A stretch of 22,609 nucleotides of DNA from Pelagibacteraceae bacterium TMED65. Lineage in GTDB: Bacteria > Pseudomonadota > Alphaproteobacteria > TMED127. The stretch spans positions 10,571-33,179 of the forward strand of contig NHDS01000024.1 of NCBI GenBank assembly GCA_002167215.1. The letters are read 5' to 3'. Positions 6,616 to 13,684 of this stretch are shown here, piece by piece. Made by a program: the position numbers and the translations under genes. Position 1 is the first letter of the stretch. Each line of letters opens with the position of its first letter. The notes beneath the pieces are model-generated. The model searched no databases. It worked only from the letters and a program-made list of their open reading frames with translations, and was not told the origin of the DNA.

Positions 6616-7603
6616 GTGAAATTAATAAAAAATAATTACTTGATAAGCGCCCTGACAAGACGGACATTCGGCAAAGATAAAGCTTTTTGATGAAAATGTA
6701 AATCTGATCTTCGCTAAACTTTTGTAATTGTAGATAAAAGGAATCTAAATATTTAAAAAAAACTTTGGGCCTTAGCATAGCAACCGCATCCTGCATTGTC
6801 TTTCCCTCCCTAATATTTTGTTTGACTGTTAAAAGTTTAAAGAAGTGGTCTATCAATAAAGTCATTAGTTTCATATTATTTTTTCCGAAATCAGTGACAG
6901 TATTATATTCTTTTGAAAAAGACTTAATTTCCCCTAAACAAAGATTATTAATAAATTTTGTTAAGTCGACATTGGTAGACTCTGATAAATAAGAAAACAT
7001 AGCATCATTGAAGTTGTTTGCTTTACTACTTTTCAGAATAATTACCAACTTTTCAATTTCGTTTATGATTGTTGTTCTTTCATTTGGAACTAAAGCAGAA
7101 ATATTTTGAACTTGCACTTGAGAAATGTGAATACCTTCGTTTTCAAAATAACTCGAAATCAATTGGTTTTTTTCGAAATTCGTTTCTTCATAACAAGGGA
7201 CTATGATATGATCACTCGATTTTTCGAAAAACACTCTTATAGGTGATTTAGGGGAAAGTTGCTCAGATTTTAATAATATAATACAGTTTTTACTTGCAGA
7301 ATTTAAAAAGGAAATAATTTCTTTATTATTTTTCTCACTAGTTAAAGAGACAATGTAAACTTTTGGAATACCAAAAAGGTTAGGCTCAATTGCTTCATGC
7401 GATATTTTTAAAAAATCACTTTTTTTCAATTCCTCTGTGTAGATGTGTATAATTTCAAAATCGCCTGTTTCTTTTTTTTTGGAAGTAAGAACATAATTCA
7501 AAGCGTAATCTACCTTGCCAAAATTCTGACCATAAAAAAGGAAACAATTATTTTTGAAATATTGATTTATACTATCAGTGAAAACACCAAATTTTATGAT
7601 CAT
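6584..7603 (-). CDS. holA: DNA polymerase III delta subunit
   Basis: HolA opens the beta clamp within the replicative clamp loader. The 339-aa length is typical. Sequence identity is low, as usual for delta, but the C-terminal stretch is characteristic of alphaproteobacterial HolA: LLIDHFFKLLTVKQ, REGKTMQDAVAMLRPKVFF, then the helix YLDSFYLQLQKFS. The N-terminal half carries the FLFYGQN strand and LLKSEQLSPKSP in the degenerate AAA+ fold. The start ATG overlaps the lptE stop (ATGA), so it is translationally coupled and the last gene of the leuS-lptE-holA operon, a widely conserved arrangement. The 3' end overlaps coaE convergently. The call rests on context as much as on motifs. Confidence 0.85.
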   Translation of the reverse strand: MIIKFGVFTDSINQYFKNNCFLFYGQNFGKVDYALNYVLTSKKKETGDFEIIHIYTEELKKSDFLKISHEAIEPNLFGIPKVYIVSLTSEKNNKEIISFLNSASKNCIILLKSEQLSPKSPIRVFFEKSSDHIIVPCYEETNFEKNQLISSYFENEGIHISQVQVQNISALVPNERTTIINEIEKLVIILKSSKANNFNDAMFSYLSESTNVDLTKFINNLCLGEIKSFSKEYNTVTDFGKNNMKLMTLLIDHFFKLLTVKQNIREGKTMQDAVAMLRPKVFFKYLDSFYLQLQKFSEDQIYIFIKKLYLCRMSVLSGRLSSNYFLLISLINLFLVKKT

Positions 7604-8097
7604 GGATAAAAACGTCTTTCAATGGAGTCTGCAAGAATTAGACTTGATAGATCATCTGATAAGGATTTAATAAGTTTGCTAGTTGCATCCTCCAACGAGA
7701 TAAGATTTGCATAATTATTGGTTGTATAATTAAAGCTAGAATTACCATTCAAATTTCCCGATAACAATTCACCTTTCCGATCATAAAATGAATAATTTAC
7801 TGATATCTGAAGTAACCTACCATATGAATTTAAATCTTTATTTACTCCAATGCTAGAAACAGATCTATTTATAGAAACTATAAGCTTTAAACTTGAGTTT
7901 TTTGAGTTTTTTCTATTCAATTTCTGATTGAGTAAAACTTTCATCATTGACAAACTATTTTCGTAGTTTTCCTTTGATTTAATTATTATTTTTATTTTAT
8001 TAGGGTGAAAATCGTTTGTTTGTTTGTAAAGTGGTTTAAAAGCACAGGAACTAGACAAAATTAAAAGTATAGAATAAAGAGTATATTTATTGATCAT
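7600..8097 (-). CDS. lptE: LPS-assembly lipoprotein LptE
   Basis: LptE is the outer-membrane lipoprotein that plugs the LptD barrel and helps place lipopolysaccharide on the cell surface. The 165-aa protein starts with a short signal peptide and the lipobox LSSSC (lipidated Cys18), directly followed by AFKPLY, the LptE signature (usually GFRPLY). The rest is a small alpha/beta domain with low conservation. It overlaps leuS upstream and holA downstream by 4 nt each (ATGA at both junctions). Residues after the Cys (Ala-Phe) contain no inner-membrane retention Asp, consistent with Lol export. Confidence 0.9.
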   Translation of the reverse strand: MINKYTLYSILLILSSSCAFKPLYKQTNDFHPNKIKIIIKSKENYENSLSMMKVLLNQKLNRKNSKNSSLKLIVSINRSVSSIGVNKDLNSYGRLLQISVNYSFYDRKGELLSGNLNGNSSFNYTTNNYANLISLEDATSKLIKSLSDDLSSLILADSIERRFYP

Positions 8098-10619
8098 ATT
8101 ACAAAGTTAATAATTTTGTTTGGAATAAAGATTACTTTTTTAATTTGTTCCTCATTTATAGCATAATTTTGCTCATTCTTTTTAATGATTTTTATCAAAT
8201 CTTCTTTACTGGTATCTATAGAAACTTTTAATACATCTCTTTTTTTCCCATTTATTTGCATTACAATTGAAACTACTTCTTTTTTAACTTGGTATGAGGA
8301 AGCCACTGGCCACCCCAGATCTTCAATCATTCCTTTGTATCCTGATAAAAAAGCAAGCTCTTGAGAAAAATGTGGAATTATGATGTAAATTAGTCTTAAA
8401 TAAATTGACCAAGAATAATTTGAAAGTTTGTCATCAACATTAGATTTAATTAGTAAATTTGATAATTGTCTAACTTTTGCTACGGCAGTATTGAACCTAT
8501 AATTTTGTATATCAAGCGTAAACCCCTCAATTGTTTTATTTGTATAATCGAATATTTCTTTTTCAGTATGGTCGAGGCTGTCTCTTTCTATTAATTTATT
8601 AGAAAATAAAAAATTTTTAGTTAAAATATTAAAGATCTTATCTAAATATTTATGGGTAGCCTTTATACCTTCAATTGACCATTCAAGATCTCTTTCTGGA
8701 GGCGAATCAGAAATCATAAAAAGTCTTGCTGTATCCGCACCATATTTTGTTATTATAGAATCTGGATCCACAACATTTTTCTTAGACTTACTCATTTTTT
8801 CTGATCTACCTTTCTTAACTTCCATTTCTTTTTCGTCAATTGTTGCCCAAAATTTATTATTTCGCATTTTTACTTTTTCAGGTTCAACCCACTTATTATC
8901 TGAAGTTTTAAATGTTTCATGGCAAACCATGCCTTGTGTAATAAGTTTTGAAAAAGGTTCTTTAGGTATTTTGTAGCCACAACATTCAAGTGCTCTAGAA
9001 AAAAATCTAGAATACAGTAAATGAAGTATTGCATGCTCAACTCCGCCTATATAGTGATCTACAGGCATCCAATAGTTCACCTTTTCATCACAGAATGGTA
9101 AATTTTCGGATTCTGGAGAACAAAATCTTAGATAGTACCAAGAAGAATCGAAAAAGGTATCTAATGTGTCAGTTTCACGAACAGCCTTCATTCCTGTATC
9201 CGTGCATTTCGTCAGCTTCCAATCTTTTAAATTATTAAGTGAATTATTTGGAGAAGAGAAATCAAAATTCTCTGGAAGCACTACTGGTAATTCCTTCCTG
9301 TTTACAGGAAGAACTTTACCATCTTCTCTGTAAATAATAGGAATTGGACATCCCCAAAATCTCTGTCGTGATACCCCCCAATCTTTCAATTTATACTTTA
9401 TTGAAATTTTGCCAATTTTTGCATCATTAATTTTATTAATTATAACTTCTTTTGCTCTTTCCAATTTCAAGCCATTAATAAATTCGGAATTAATCATTTC
9501 ATCCGATGAACTAGTTTGACAATATGGAAGATCTTTACTTTTTCCTTTAATAATAGATTTAATTTCAAGATTATATTTTTTGGCAAAATCATAATCTCTT
9601 TCGTCGTGAGCAGGACATCCAAATACGGCTCCATTGCCATAATTAATTAAAACATAGTCAGAGAAATAAACAGGAAGTTTAACATTTTTAAAAAATGGAT
9701 GCTCAGCAAACAAGCCGCTATTAAAACCAAATTTATTATTTTCATTTTTTCTACTTTCCTGAACTTTAAGACACTTTTCTCTAAAAGATACGAAATTATC
9801 GTCTTGCAGGAAATTCTCTGATAAAGGGTGTTCAACAGAAAGAGCGATGAAACTTGCGCCAAAAATTGTCTCTGGTCTTGTAGTAAAAACTTCCAATGAA
9901 GTTTCAGAGTCTGTTAATTTAAATTTAATTTCTGCTCCCCGAGAAATACCAATCCAGTTGCTTTGCATTAATTTTACTTTATCAGGCCAATCTTTTAAAT
10001 TTTGTAAGTCCTTTAAAAGTTCATCTGCAAATCTTGATATATTTAAATACCATTGTGATAATTTTTTTTTTTCAACGGCAGCCCCGGATCTCCAGCCCTT
10101 TCCATCTATTACTTGTTCGTTAGCTAAAACTGTTTTGTCAATAGGGTCCCAGTTGACAAAGCTATCCTTTTTATATATCAAACCATTGTTGAAAAAATCA
10201 ATAAAAAGCTTTTGTTGATGTTTATAATAACTTTTATCGCAAGTTGAAATTTCTCTATCCCAATCGATGGATAACCCAATTCTTTTTAATTGAATCTTCA
10301 TAGTTTCAATATTTTTTTCAGTCCATTCTTTTGGATTTATTTTATTTTCAATAGCTGCATTCTCTGCAGGCATTCCAAAACTATCCCATCCCATTGGGTG
10401 AAGTACATTAAAATTTCTAAGTTTGTAAAATCTTGCCGTAACGTCGCCAATTGTATAATTACGCAAATGCCCCATATGAATTTTTCCTGATGGATATGGA
10501 AACATTTCAAGTATATAAATTTTTTTTTTATTTTTATTTTCTCTGGCTTTGTATACTTTATTATCACTCCAAATTTTTTGCCATTTATCTTCTATTTTCA
10601 AAAAATTATAATTACTCAT
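8094..10619 (-). CDS. leuS: Leucyl-tRNA synthetase
   Basis: LeuS charges tRNA-Leu in the cytoplasm. At 841 aa it is close to E. coli (860). The class I HIGH motif is HMGH within [19 protein letters not shown] (residues 41-51 and on). The editing domain shows [17 protein letters not shown] and [17 protein letters not shown] with the conserved Asp that guards proofreading. SKQRFWG-like [13 protein letters not shown] and [14 protein letters not shown] (the KMSKS loop) complete the active site, and [22 protein letters not shown] is typical. The ATG overlaps the upstream gene's stop by 8 nt and is preceded by AGGAAGAG, one of the few visible Shine-Dalgarno sequences here. It is second in the operon TENI-like gene-leuS-lptE-holA. 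Confidence 0.98.
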   Translation of the reverse strand: MSNYNFLKIEDKWQKIWSDNKVYKARENKNKKKIYILEMFPYPSGKIHMGHLRNYTIGDVTARFYKLRNFNVLHPMGWDSFGMPAENAAIENKINPKEWTEKNIETMKIQLKRIGLSIDWDREISTCDKSYYKHQQKLFIDFFNNGLIYKKDSFVNWDPIDKTVLANEQVIDGKGWRSGAAVEKKKLSQWYLNISRFADELLKDLQNLKDWPDKVKLMQSNWIGISRGAEIKFKLTDSETSLEVFTTRPETIFGASFIALSVEHPLSENFLQDDNFVSFREKCLKVQESRKNENNKFGFNSGLFAEHPFFKNVKLPVYFSDYVLINYGNGAVFGCPAHDERDYDFAKKYNLEIKSIIKGKSKDLPYCQTSSSDEMINSEFINGLKLERAKEVIINKINDAKIGKISIKYKLKDWGVSRQRFWGCPIPIIYREDGKVLPVNRKELPVVLPENFDFSSPNNSLNNLKDWKLTKCTDTGMKAVRETDTLDTFFDSSWYYLRFCSPESENLPFCDEKVNYWMPVDHYIGGVEHAILHLLYSRFFSRALECCGYKIPKEPFSKLITQGMVCHETFKTSDNKWVEPEKVKMRNNKFWATIDEKEMEVKKGRSEKMSKSKKNVVDPDSIITKYGADTARLFMISDSPPERDLEWSIEGIKATHKYLDKIFNILTKNFLFSNKLIERDSLDHTEKEIFDYTNKTIEGFTLDIQNYRFNTAVAKVRQLSNLLIKSNVDDKLSNYSWSIYLRLIYIIIPHFSQELAFLSGYKGMIEDLGWPVASSYQVKKEVVSIVMQINGKKRDVLKVSIDTSKEDLIKIIKKNEQNYAINEEQIKKVIFIPNKIINFVI

Positions 10620-11205
10620 CGCTCTTCCTGAAATTACTTATACCACCAAAACCATGCAGATTATCATTCTTTATAAACGAAAAATTTCTTTCGTTAACAC
10701 CACCTAATGCAAAAACTATTTGTTCTTTAAAAAAAAAACATAGAGAGATAAAGGAGTAACGAGATAAGGGTTTTTTATTTGGAAAAGAAAAAGTTTGAAA
10801 AACAGGAGATATAAAAACCATATCTATAATTTTTTTTGCCCTGTAGGCTTCTTTCATATTGTGAATTTTAGAAATGATAAAAAATCTATTTTTCAATTTG
10901 GAGACCCATAAATTATTTTTCTCTTTGTGAGAATTTAAATCAACAAGAATTCCAAATGCCCTGAAATTACTTGCCCAAAAAATAGAATATGGAACAATAA
11001 ATTTTATTCTTTTTTTTTTACACCATGATATATATGGTTTGAGCGCATTGTAAAAGTCATGGCTATTATTTGTGTCACAAAAAAAAACAACGCCCACCTT
11101 TTTGGTTATTTTATAAAAATAATTTGTGTTAGAAGTTTTTTTTGGGTTAAAAAACAGCCATTGCTTTGGAAAAGAAGTAATATTAAGTTTATTTCTTGAA
11201 TACAT
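10612..11205 (-). CDS. Thiamine-phosphate-synthase-like (ThiE/TENI superfamily) protein
   Basis: The superfamily couples thiazole and pyrimidine phosphates to thiamine phosphate (ThiE) or isomerises thiazole products (TenI). The 197-aa protein resembles alphaproteobacterial TENI proteins: QWLFFNP near residue 15, VGVVFF near 38, FGILVDL near 87, then the hallmark [22 protein letters not shown], and the phosphate-binding ALGGVNE and HGFGGI. The GVHLGQED segment of classical ThiE is replaced ([12 protein letters not shown]), so I cannot say it makes thiamine phosphate. It overlaps leuS by 8 nt and is first in that operon. Its ATG is only 4 bp from that of divergent yggS, so its promoter must lie within yggS or the start is internal. 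A T10 run in the coding region keeps frame. Confidence 0.7.
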   Translation of the reverse strand: MYSRNKLNITSFPKQWLFFNPKKTSNTNYFYKITKKVGVVFFCDTNNSHDFYNALKPYISWCKKKRIKFIVPYSIFWASNFRAFGILVDLNSHKEKNNLWVSKLKNRFFIISKIHNMKEAYRAKKIIDMVFISPVFQTFSFPNKKPLSRYSFISLCFFFKEQIVFALGGVNERNFSFIKNDNLHGFGGISNFRKSDE

Positions 11206-11212
11206 AATTATG
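11203..11212. promoter_or_regulatory. Palindromic divergent start-codon junction
   Basis: CATAATTATG is a perfect 10-bp palindrome whose outer triplets are the start codons of the minus-strand TENI-like gene (11205-11203) and plus-strand yggS (11210-11212). Only AATT separates them, so each gene's leader and promoter would lie inside its neighbour. There is no Shine-Dalgarno sequence on either side. Confidence 0.6.
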
Positions 11213-11887
11213 AATAAGATAGTAACAAATTATAAAAAGATTTTAAGTGAAATTGATCATTACAGAAATAAATTTGAACTTCCTACCGATCAACCAAATT
11301 TAATAGCTGTTTCTAAGACATTTGCAAAAGATAAGATTCAGATTCTTATTGATGAAGGACATTTAATTTTCGGGGAAAATAAAGTACAAGAAGCTAATTT
11401 AAAATGGAGTCAACTTAGAAACGAGAATAAACAAAAAAAAATAGAACTTCATTTAATTGGACCACTTCAATCAAATAAAGTTAATCTCGCGATGGAAACG
11501 TTTGATGTTATCCAGACACTTGATAGAGAAAAAATTGCTATCAAAATAAAAAATTACATGGAAAAAAAAAGAAACTTAATAAAAAAAAGATTTTTTGTTC
11601 AAGTTAACGTTGGTGCTGAGACTCAAAAGAATGGAATTGAAATAAGTAAAACGCAGACTTTTGTGGATTGGTGTAAAAATGATCTAAGTTTAAATATAGA
11701 AGGATTGATGTGTATTCCACCGTATGGTGAAGAATCACAAAAATATTTTAAAGAAATTAAGAATTTATGTGAACTATTGAATCTTCCTCAGGCAAGCATG
11801 GGCATGTCAAATGATTATGGTGACGCAATCAAGAATAAAGCAACCTATATTAGGATTGGAACAGGAATTTTTGGGTCTAGAGCTTAG
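11210..11887 (+). CDS. yggS: YggS/PLPBP-family pyridoxal-phosphate homeostasis protein
   Basis: YggS proteins bind pyridoxal 5'-phosphate and help balance vitamin B6 and amino-acid pools; no firm catalytic activity is known. From ATG 11210 the protein is 225 aa, a single alanine-racemase-type TIM barrel. The PLP Lys is in LIAVSKTF. HLIGPLQSNK, FVQVNVGAETQKNGI, GLMCIPPYG, SMGMSNDYGDAI and RIGTGIFG are family signatures. The frame is open upstream to 11126, but that extension overlaps the divergent gene and adds no conserved sequence. Its stop codon overlaps that of the convergent L,D-transpeptidase gene (4 nt shared), leaving no terminator. Confidence 0.94.
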   Translation: MNKIVTNYKKILSEIDHYRNKFELPTDQPNLIAVSKTFAKDKIQILIDEGHLIFGENKVQEANLKWSQLRNENKQKKIELHLIGPLQSNKVNLAMETFDVIQTLDREKIAIKIKNYMEKKRNLIKKRFFVQVNVGAETQKNGIEISKTQTFVDWCKNDLSLNIEGLMCIPPYGEESQKYFKEIKNLCELLNLPQASMGMSNDYGDAIKNKATYIRIGTGIFGSRA

Positions 11888-12396
11888 AAGATTATAATTT
11901 TTGTTGTTGGTTTAATAAACTTAAGTAATTCAAAGATATATTTTTTTTCGAATGCCAAACAACCTTCTGTAAACCTTGTCTCACGATCACTACAATGAAT
12001 AAATATAGCACTTCCTTTAAATTTTTTCGTTGGACGAATATTATAATCTAATGTTATAAAAATATCGTATAATGAGTCTTTTCTGAAAAGCTTTTCGCAC
12101 CTAAATTTTGTAGATCTCTCTATATAACAATTATAAAAGGGAGAACTTGTATCAACACACCACAATGAATTTTTCTTTATTTGTATCTTTGGTAGAGTAG
12201 TTTTAATATTGCCAACTTTATCATATCTATAGTGTACATTTAATAATTTAAATGTTCCTCGGGGTGTAACTTTGTCTCCTTCCCTTTTTTTGTTTCCAAC
12301 ACTTTTTTCCCCAACAAAACATTCAATTTTTTTTTCTTGAAAAACAAGATATGCTGAATGCTTACTTTTTGTACTTAAAAGATATAGATTTGACAC
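11884..12396 (-). CDS. L,D-transpeptidase (YkuD-domain) family protein
   Basis: YkuD-domain enzymes make or edit 3-3 peptidoglycan cross-links or attach proteins to peptidoglycan. The domain is recognised from KREGDKVTPRGTFKLL, then SLYDIFITLDYN, then GSAIFIHCSDRETRFTEGC, with catalytic His134 and Cys146 in the H-x11-C pattern. An open frame extends to 12729, but those extra 111 residues lie antisense to the next gene and look non-native. GTG 12396 gives a 170-aa protein starting just before the first domain strand. No signal peptide is visible with this start, so cell location is open. It meets yggS tail to tail and starts 10 bp from the divergent regulator. The exact substrate is unknown. 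Confidence 0.82.
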   Translation of the reverse strand: MSNLYLLSTKSKHSAYLVFQEKKIECFVGEKSVGNKKREGDKVTPRGTFKLLNVHYRYDKVGNIKTTLPKIQIKKNSLWCVDTSSPFYNCYIERSTKFRCEKLFRKDSLYDIFITLDYNIRPTKKFKGSAIFIHCSDRETRFTEGCLAFEKKYIFELLKFIKPTTKIIIF

Positions 12397-12406
12397 TTTA
12401 AATAAT

Positions 12407-13069
12407 ATGACAAAAATTTCGACGATAACAACTTTATTTAAAAGAAATATATTTTCATTGGAGATTAACAATTTGTTAACCAGTGAAGGGTTTAATTTAA
12501 TAGAGTTGAATGACGTACTTTCACTAAAAAATCTAGCCAATAAGGGAGGAATTTTGGTAGTAGGAATTGATTCCGATAATATGTTAGATGAATTTTCTAT
12601 TACTTTAAAAAAAATTAAAAATACCTGGAAAGTGTTGTGTATATTAGAAAGAAATATTGTTTGTAAAATTAATGATTTTGATCTCAAAATTTTAACGCAA
12701 CCGATAATATTTAATGATTTTTTAAACATTATATTTTATCTACAAAAAAACTTAAATGATGCAAAAGAGCACTTTAAGCTTGGAGGTTTAAAATATTTTC
12801 CCAAGACATCTAAACTTTTTAATCAGGAAAAAGGGGAAATAAAACTTACTGACTTGGAGAATAAACTTATATTATATTTCATAAAAAACACTCAAGGTTC
12901 GACTAAAGAAGAAATTTTAAAAAAAGTTTGGAAGCACAATGCAAGCCTTGACACCCACACTCTGGAGTCTTTGATTTACAGATTAAGAAGAAAAATTGAG
13001 ATTGACCCCAACAAGCCTAAAATTTTAATTCAACTAAACAAAAAATATTTTCTAGACAAATCTCATTAA
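12407..13069 (+). CDS. OmpR/PhoB-type DNA-binding regulator with degenerate receiver domain
   Basis: The 220-aa protein has the two-domain layout of OmpR-family response regulators. Residues 1-115 look like a receiver fold, but the marks of phosphorylation are missing: no acidic pair after the first strand (TTLFKRN), a poor phospho-Asp region (ILVVGIDSDN), no Ser/Thr after the fourth strand (LCILER), and Gln instead of the conserved Lys (ILTQP where LTKP is usual). The C-terminal winged helix (about 125-217) is well kept: KLTDLENKLILYFI, TKEEILKKVW, DTHTLESLIYRLRRKIE, and a final KKYFLD hairpin. I infer that it binds DNA without phosphorelay control. No histidine kinase is nearby. It diverges from the L,D-transpeptidase gene by 10 bp and converges on lolA with a 4-nt stop overlap. 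Confidence 0.8.
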   Translation: MTKISTITTLFKRNIFSLEINNLLTSEGFNLIELNDVLSLKNLANKGGILVVGIDSDNMLDEFSITLKKIKNTWKVLCILERNIVCKINDFDLKILTQPIIFNDFLNIIFYLQKNLNDAKEHFKLGGLKYFPKTSKLFNQEKGEIKLTDLENKLILYFIKNTQGSTKEEILKKVWKHNASLDTHTLESLIYRLRRKIEIDPNKPKILIQLNKKYFLDKSH

Positions 13070-13665
13070 TAAATTTTGTATGGTATTTTTCTAGGATCTG
13101 CCAACTTAATATCAAACAAACGATTTGGAAGCTCTTTATTCAAAAATATATTATTGAAGAAAACTTCAGTTCTTGACTTATCTTTATTATACAATGTCCA
13201 TTTTTTCATAATTAAAGGCCTTAGTTCAAATAAAATTTCCACAACACCTTTGTCCTTGAGCTTTGAATCTCGCAAACTCACTGAAAGCATATTTTCTCCC
13301 TCTTTGATTTTGATTATTTGTATCCCCTTGAGACTTAATTTTTTAAACAGTAACGCACCTGCAGGAATTTCATTGAATTTGTGGAAACTTATGCTTTTAA
13401 TATTCTTGTTTATTACTGCTAGTCTATTTGAGTCACAAATTAATAATAATGGGATTTGATCATATTCAATTCTAAATTTACCAGGTCTTGATAAATATAA
13501 ATCACCTGAAAGGATATCACCGTTATTATTTATTTGTACAAATTTACTTTTAAGTGAGTTAAAACTTTCTAGATAGTCGAGCACCTTTTCTTTATTTGTA
13601 TTACTAAAGCTATCGCTATATATAAGTATATATAGTAATATAAAGTAAACATATTTAATGAACAT
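13066..13665 (-). CDS. lolA: Outer-membrane lipoprotein carrier protein LolA
   Basis: LolA is the periplasmic chaperone that moves lipoproteins from LolCDE to the outer membrane. From ATG 13665 it is 199 aa with a hydrophobic signal peptide (MFIKYVYFILLYILIYSDSFS). The mature part has the LolA pattern: SLKSKFVQINNNGDILSGDLYLSRPGKFRIEYD, then PLLLICDSNRLAVIN, and late LADPRKIPYKIY. The frame extends upstream to 13731, but that would add a non-signal-like tail inside the divergent gene. Lipoproteins encoded nearby (LptE, the LpoA-like protein) are expected clients. Its stop overlaps that of the regulator, and its start is 19 bp from the LpoA-like gene start. Confidence 0.88.
   Translation of the reverse strand: MFIKYVYFILLYILIYSDSFSNTNKEKVLDYLESFNSLKSKFVQINNNGDILSGDLYLSRPGKFRIEYDQIPLLLICDSNRLAVINKNIKSISFHKFNEIPAGALLFKKLSLKGIQIIKIKEGENMLSVSLRDSKLKDKGVVEILFELRPLIMKKWTLYNKDKSRTEVFFNNIFLNKELPNRLFDIKLADPRKIPYKIY
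13616..13635. repeat. Perfect AT inverted repeat in the lolA / lpoA-like divergent region
   Basis: CTATATATA (13616-13624), two bases (AG), then TATATATAG (13627-13635) form perfect 9-bp arms. It lies in the lolA signal-peptide codons and 50-69 bp upstream of the LpoA-like start, where a promoter or operator could be. The alternating TA composition may also be chance. Confidence 0.4.
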
Positions 13666-13684
13666 GAGAGTATCATATACGAAC

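Noticed and set aside
11126..11209. Longer start for yggS.
   Set aside because: The added residues overlap the divergent gene and precede the conserved N-terminus; ATG 11210 gives the normal length.
12397..12729. The L,D-transpeptidase frame stays open for 111 more codons upstream.
   Set aside because: The extension is antisense to the well-supported regulator gene and lacks family features; GTG 12396 fits the domain start.
13658..13684. Earlier starts (13658, 13664) for the LpoA-like protein and 13731 for LolA.
   Set aside because: They bury the signal peptides behind extra polar residues; 13685 and 13665 place the hydrophobic segments at the N-termini.
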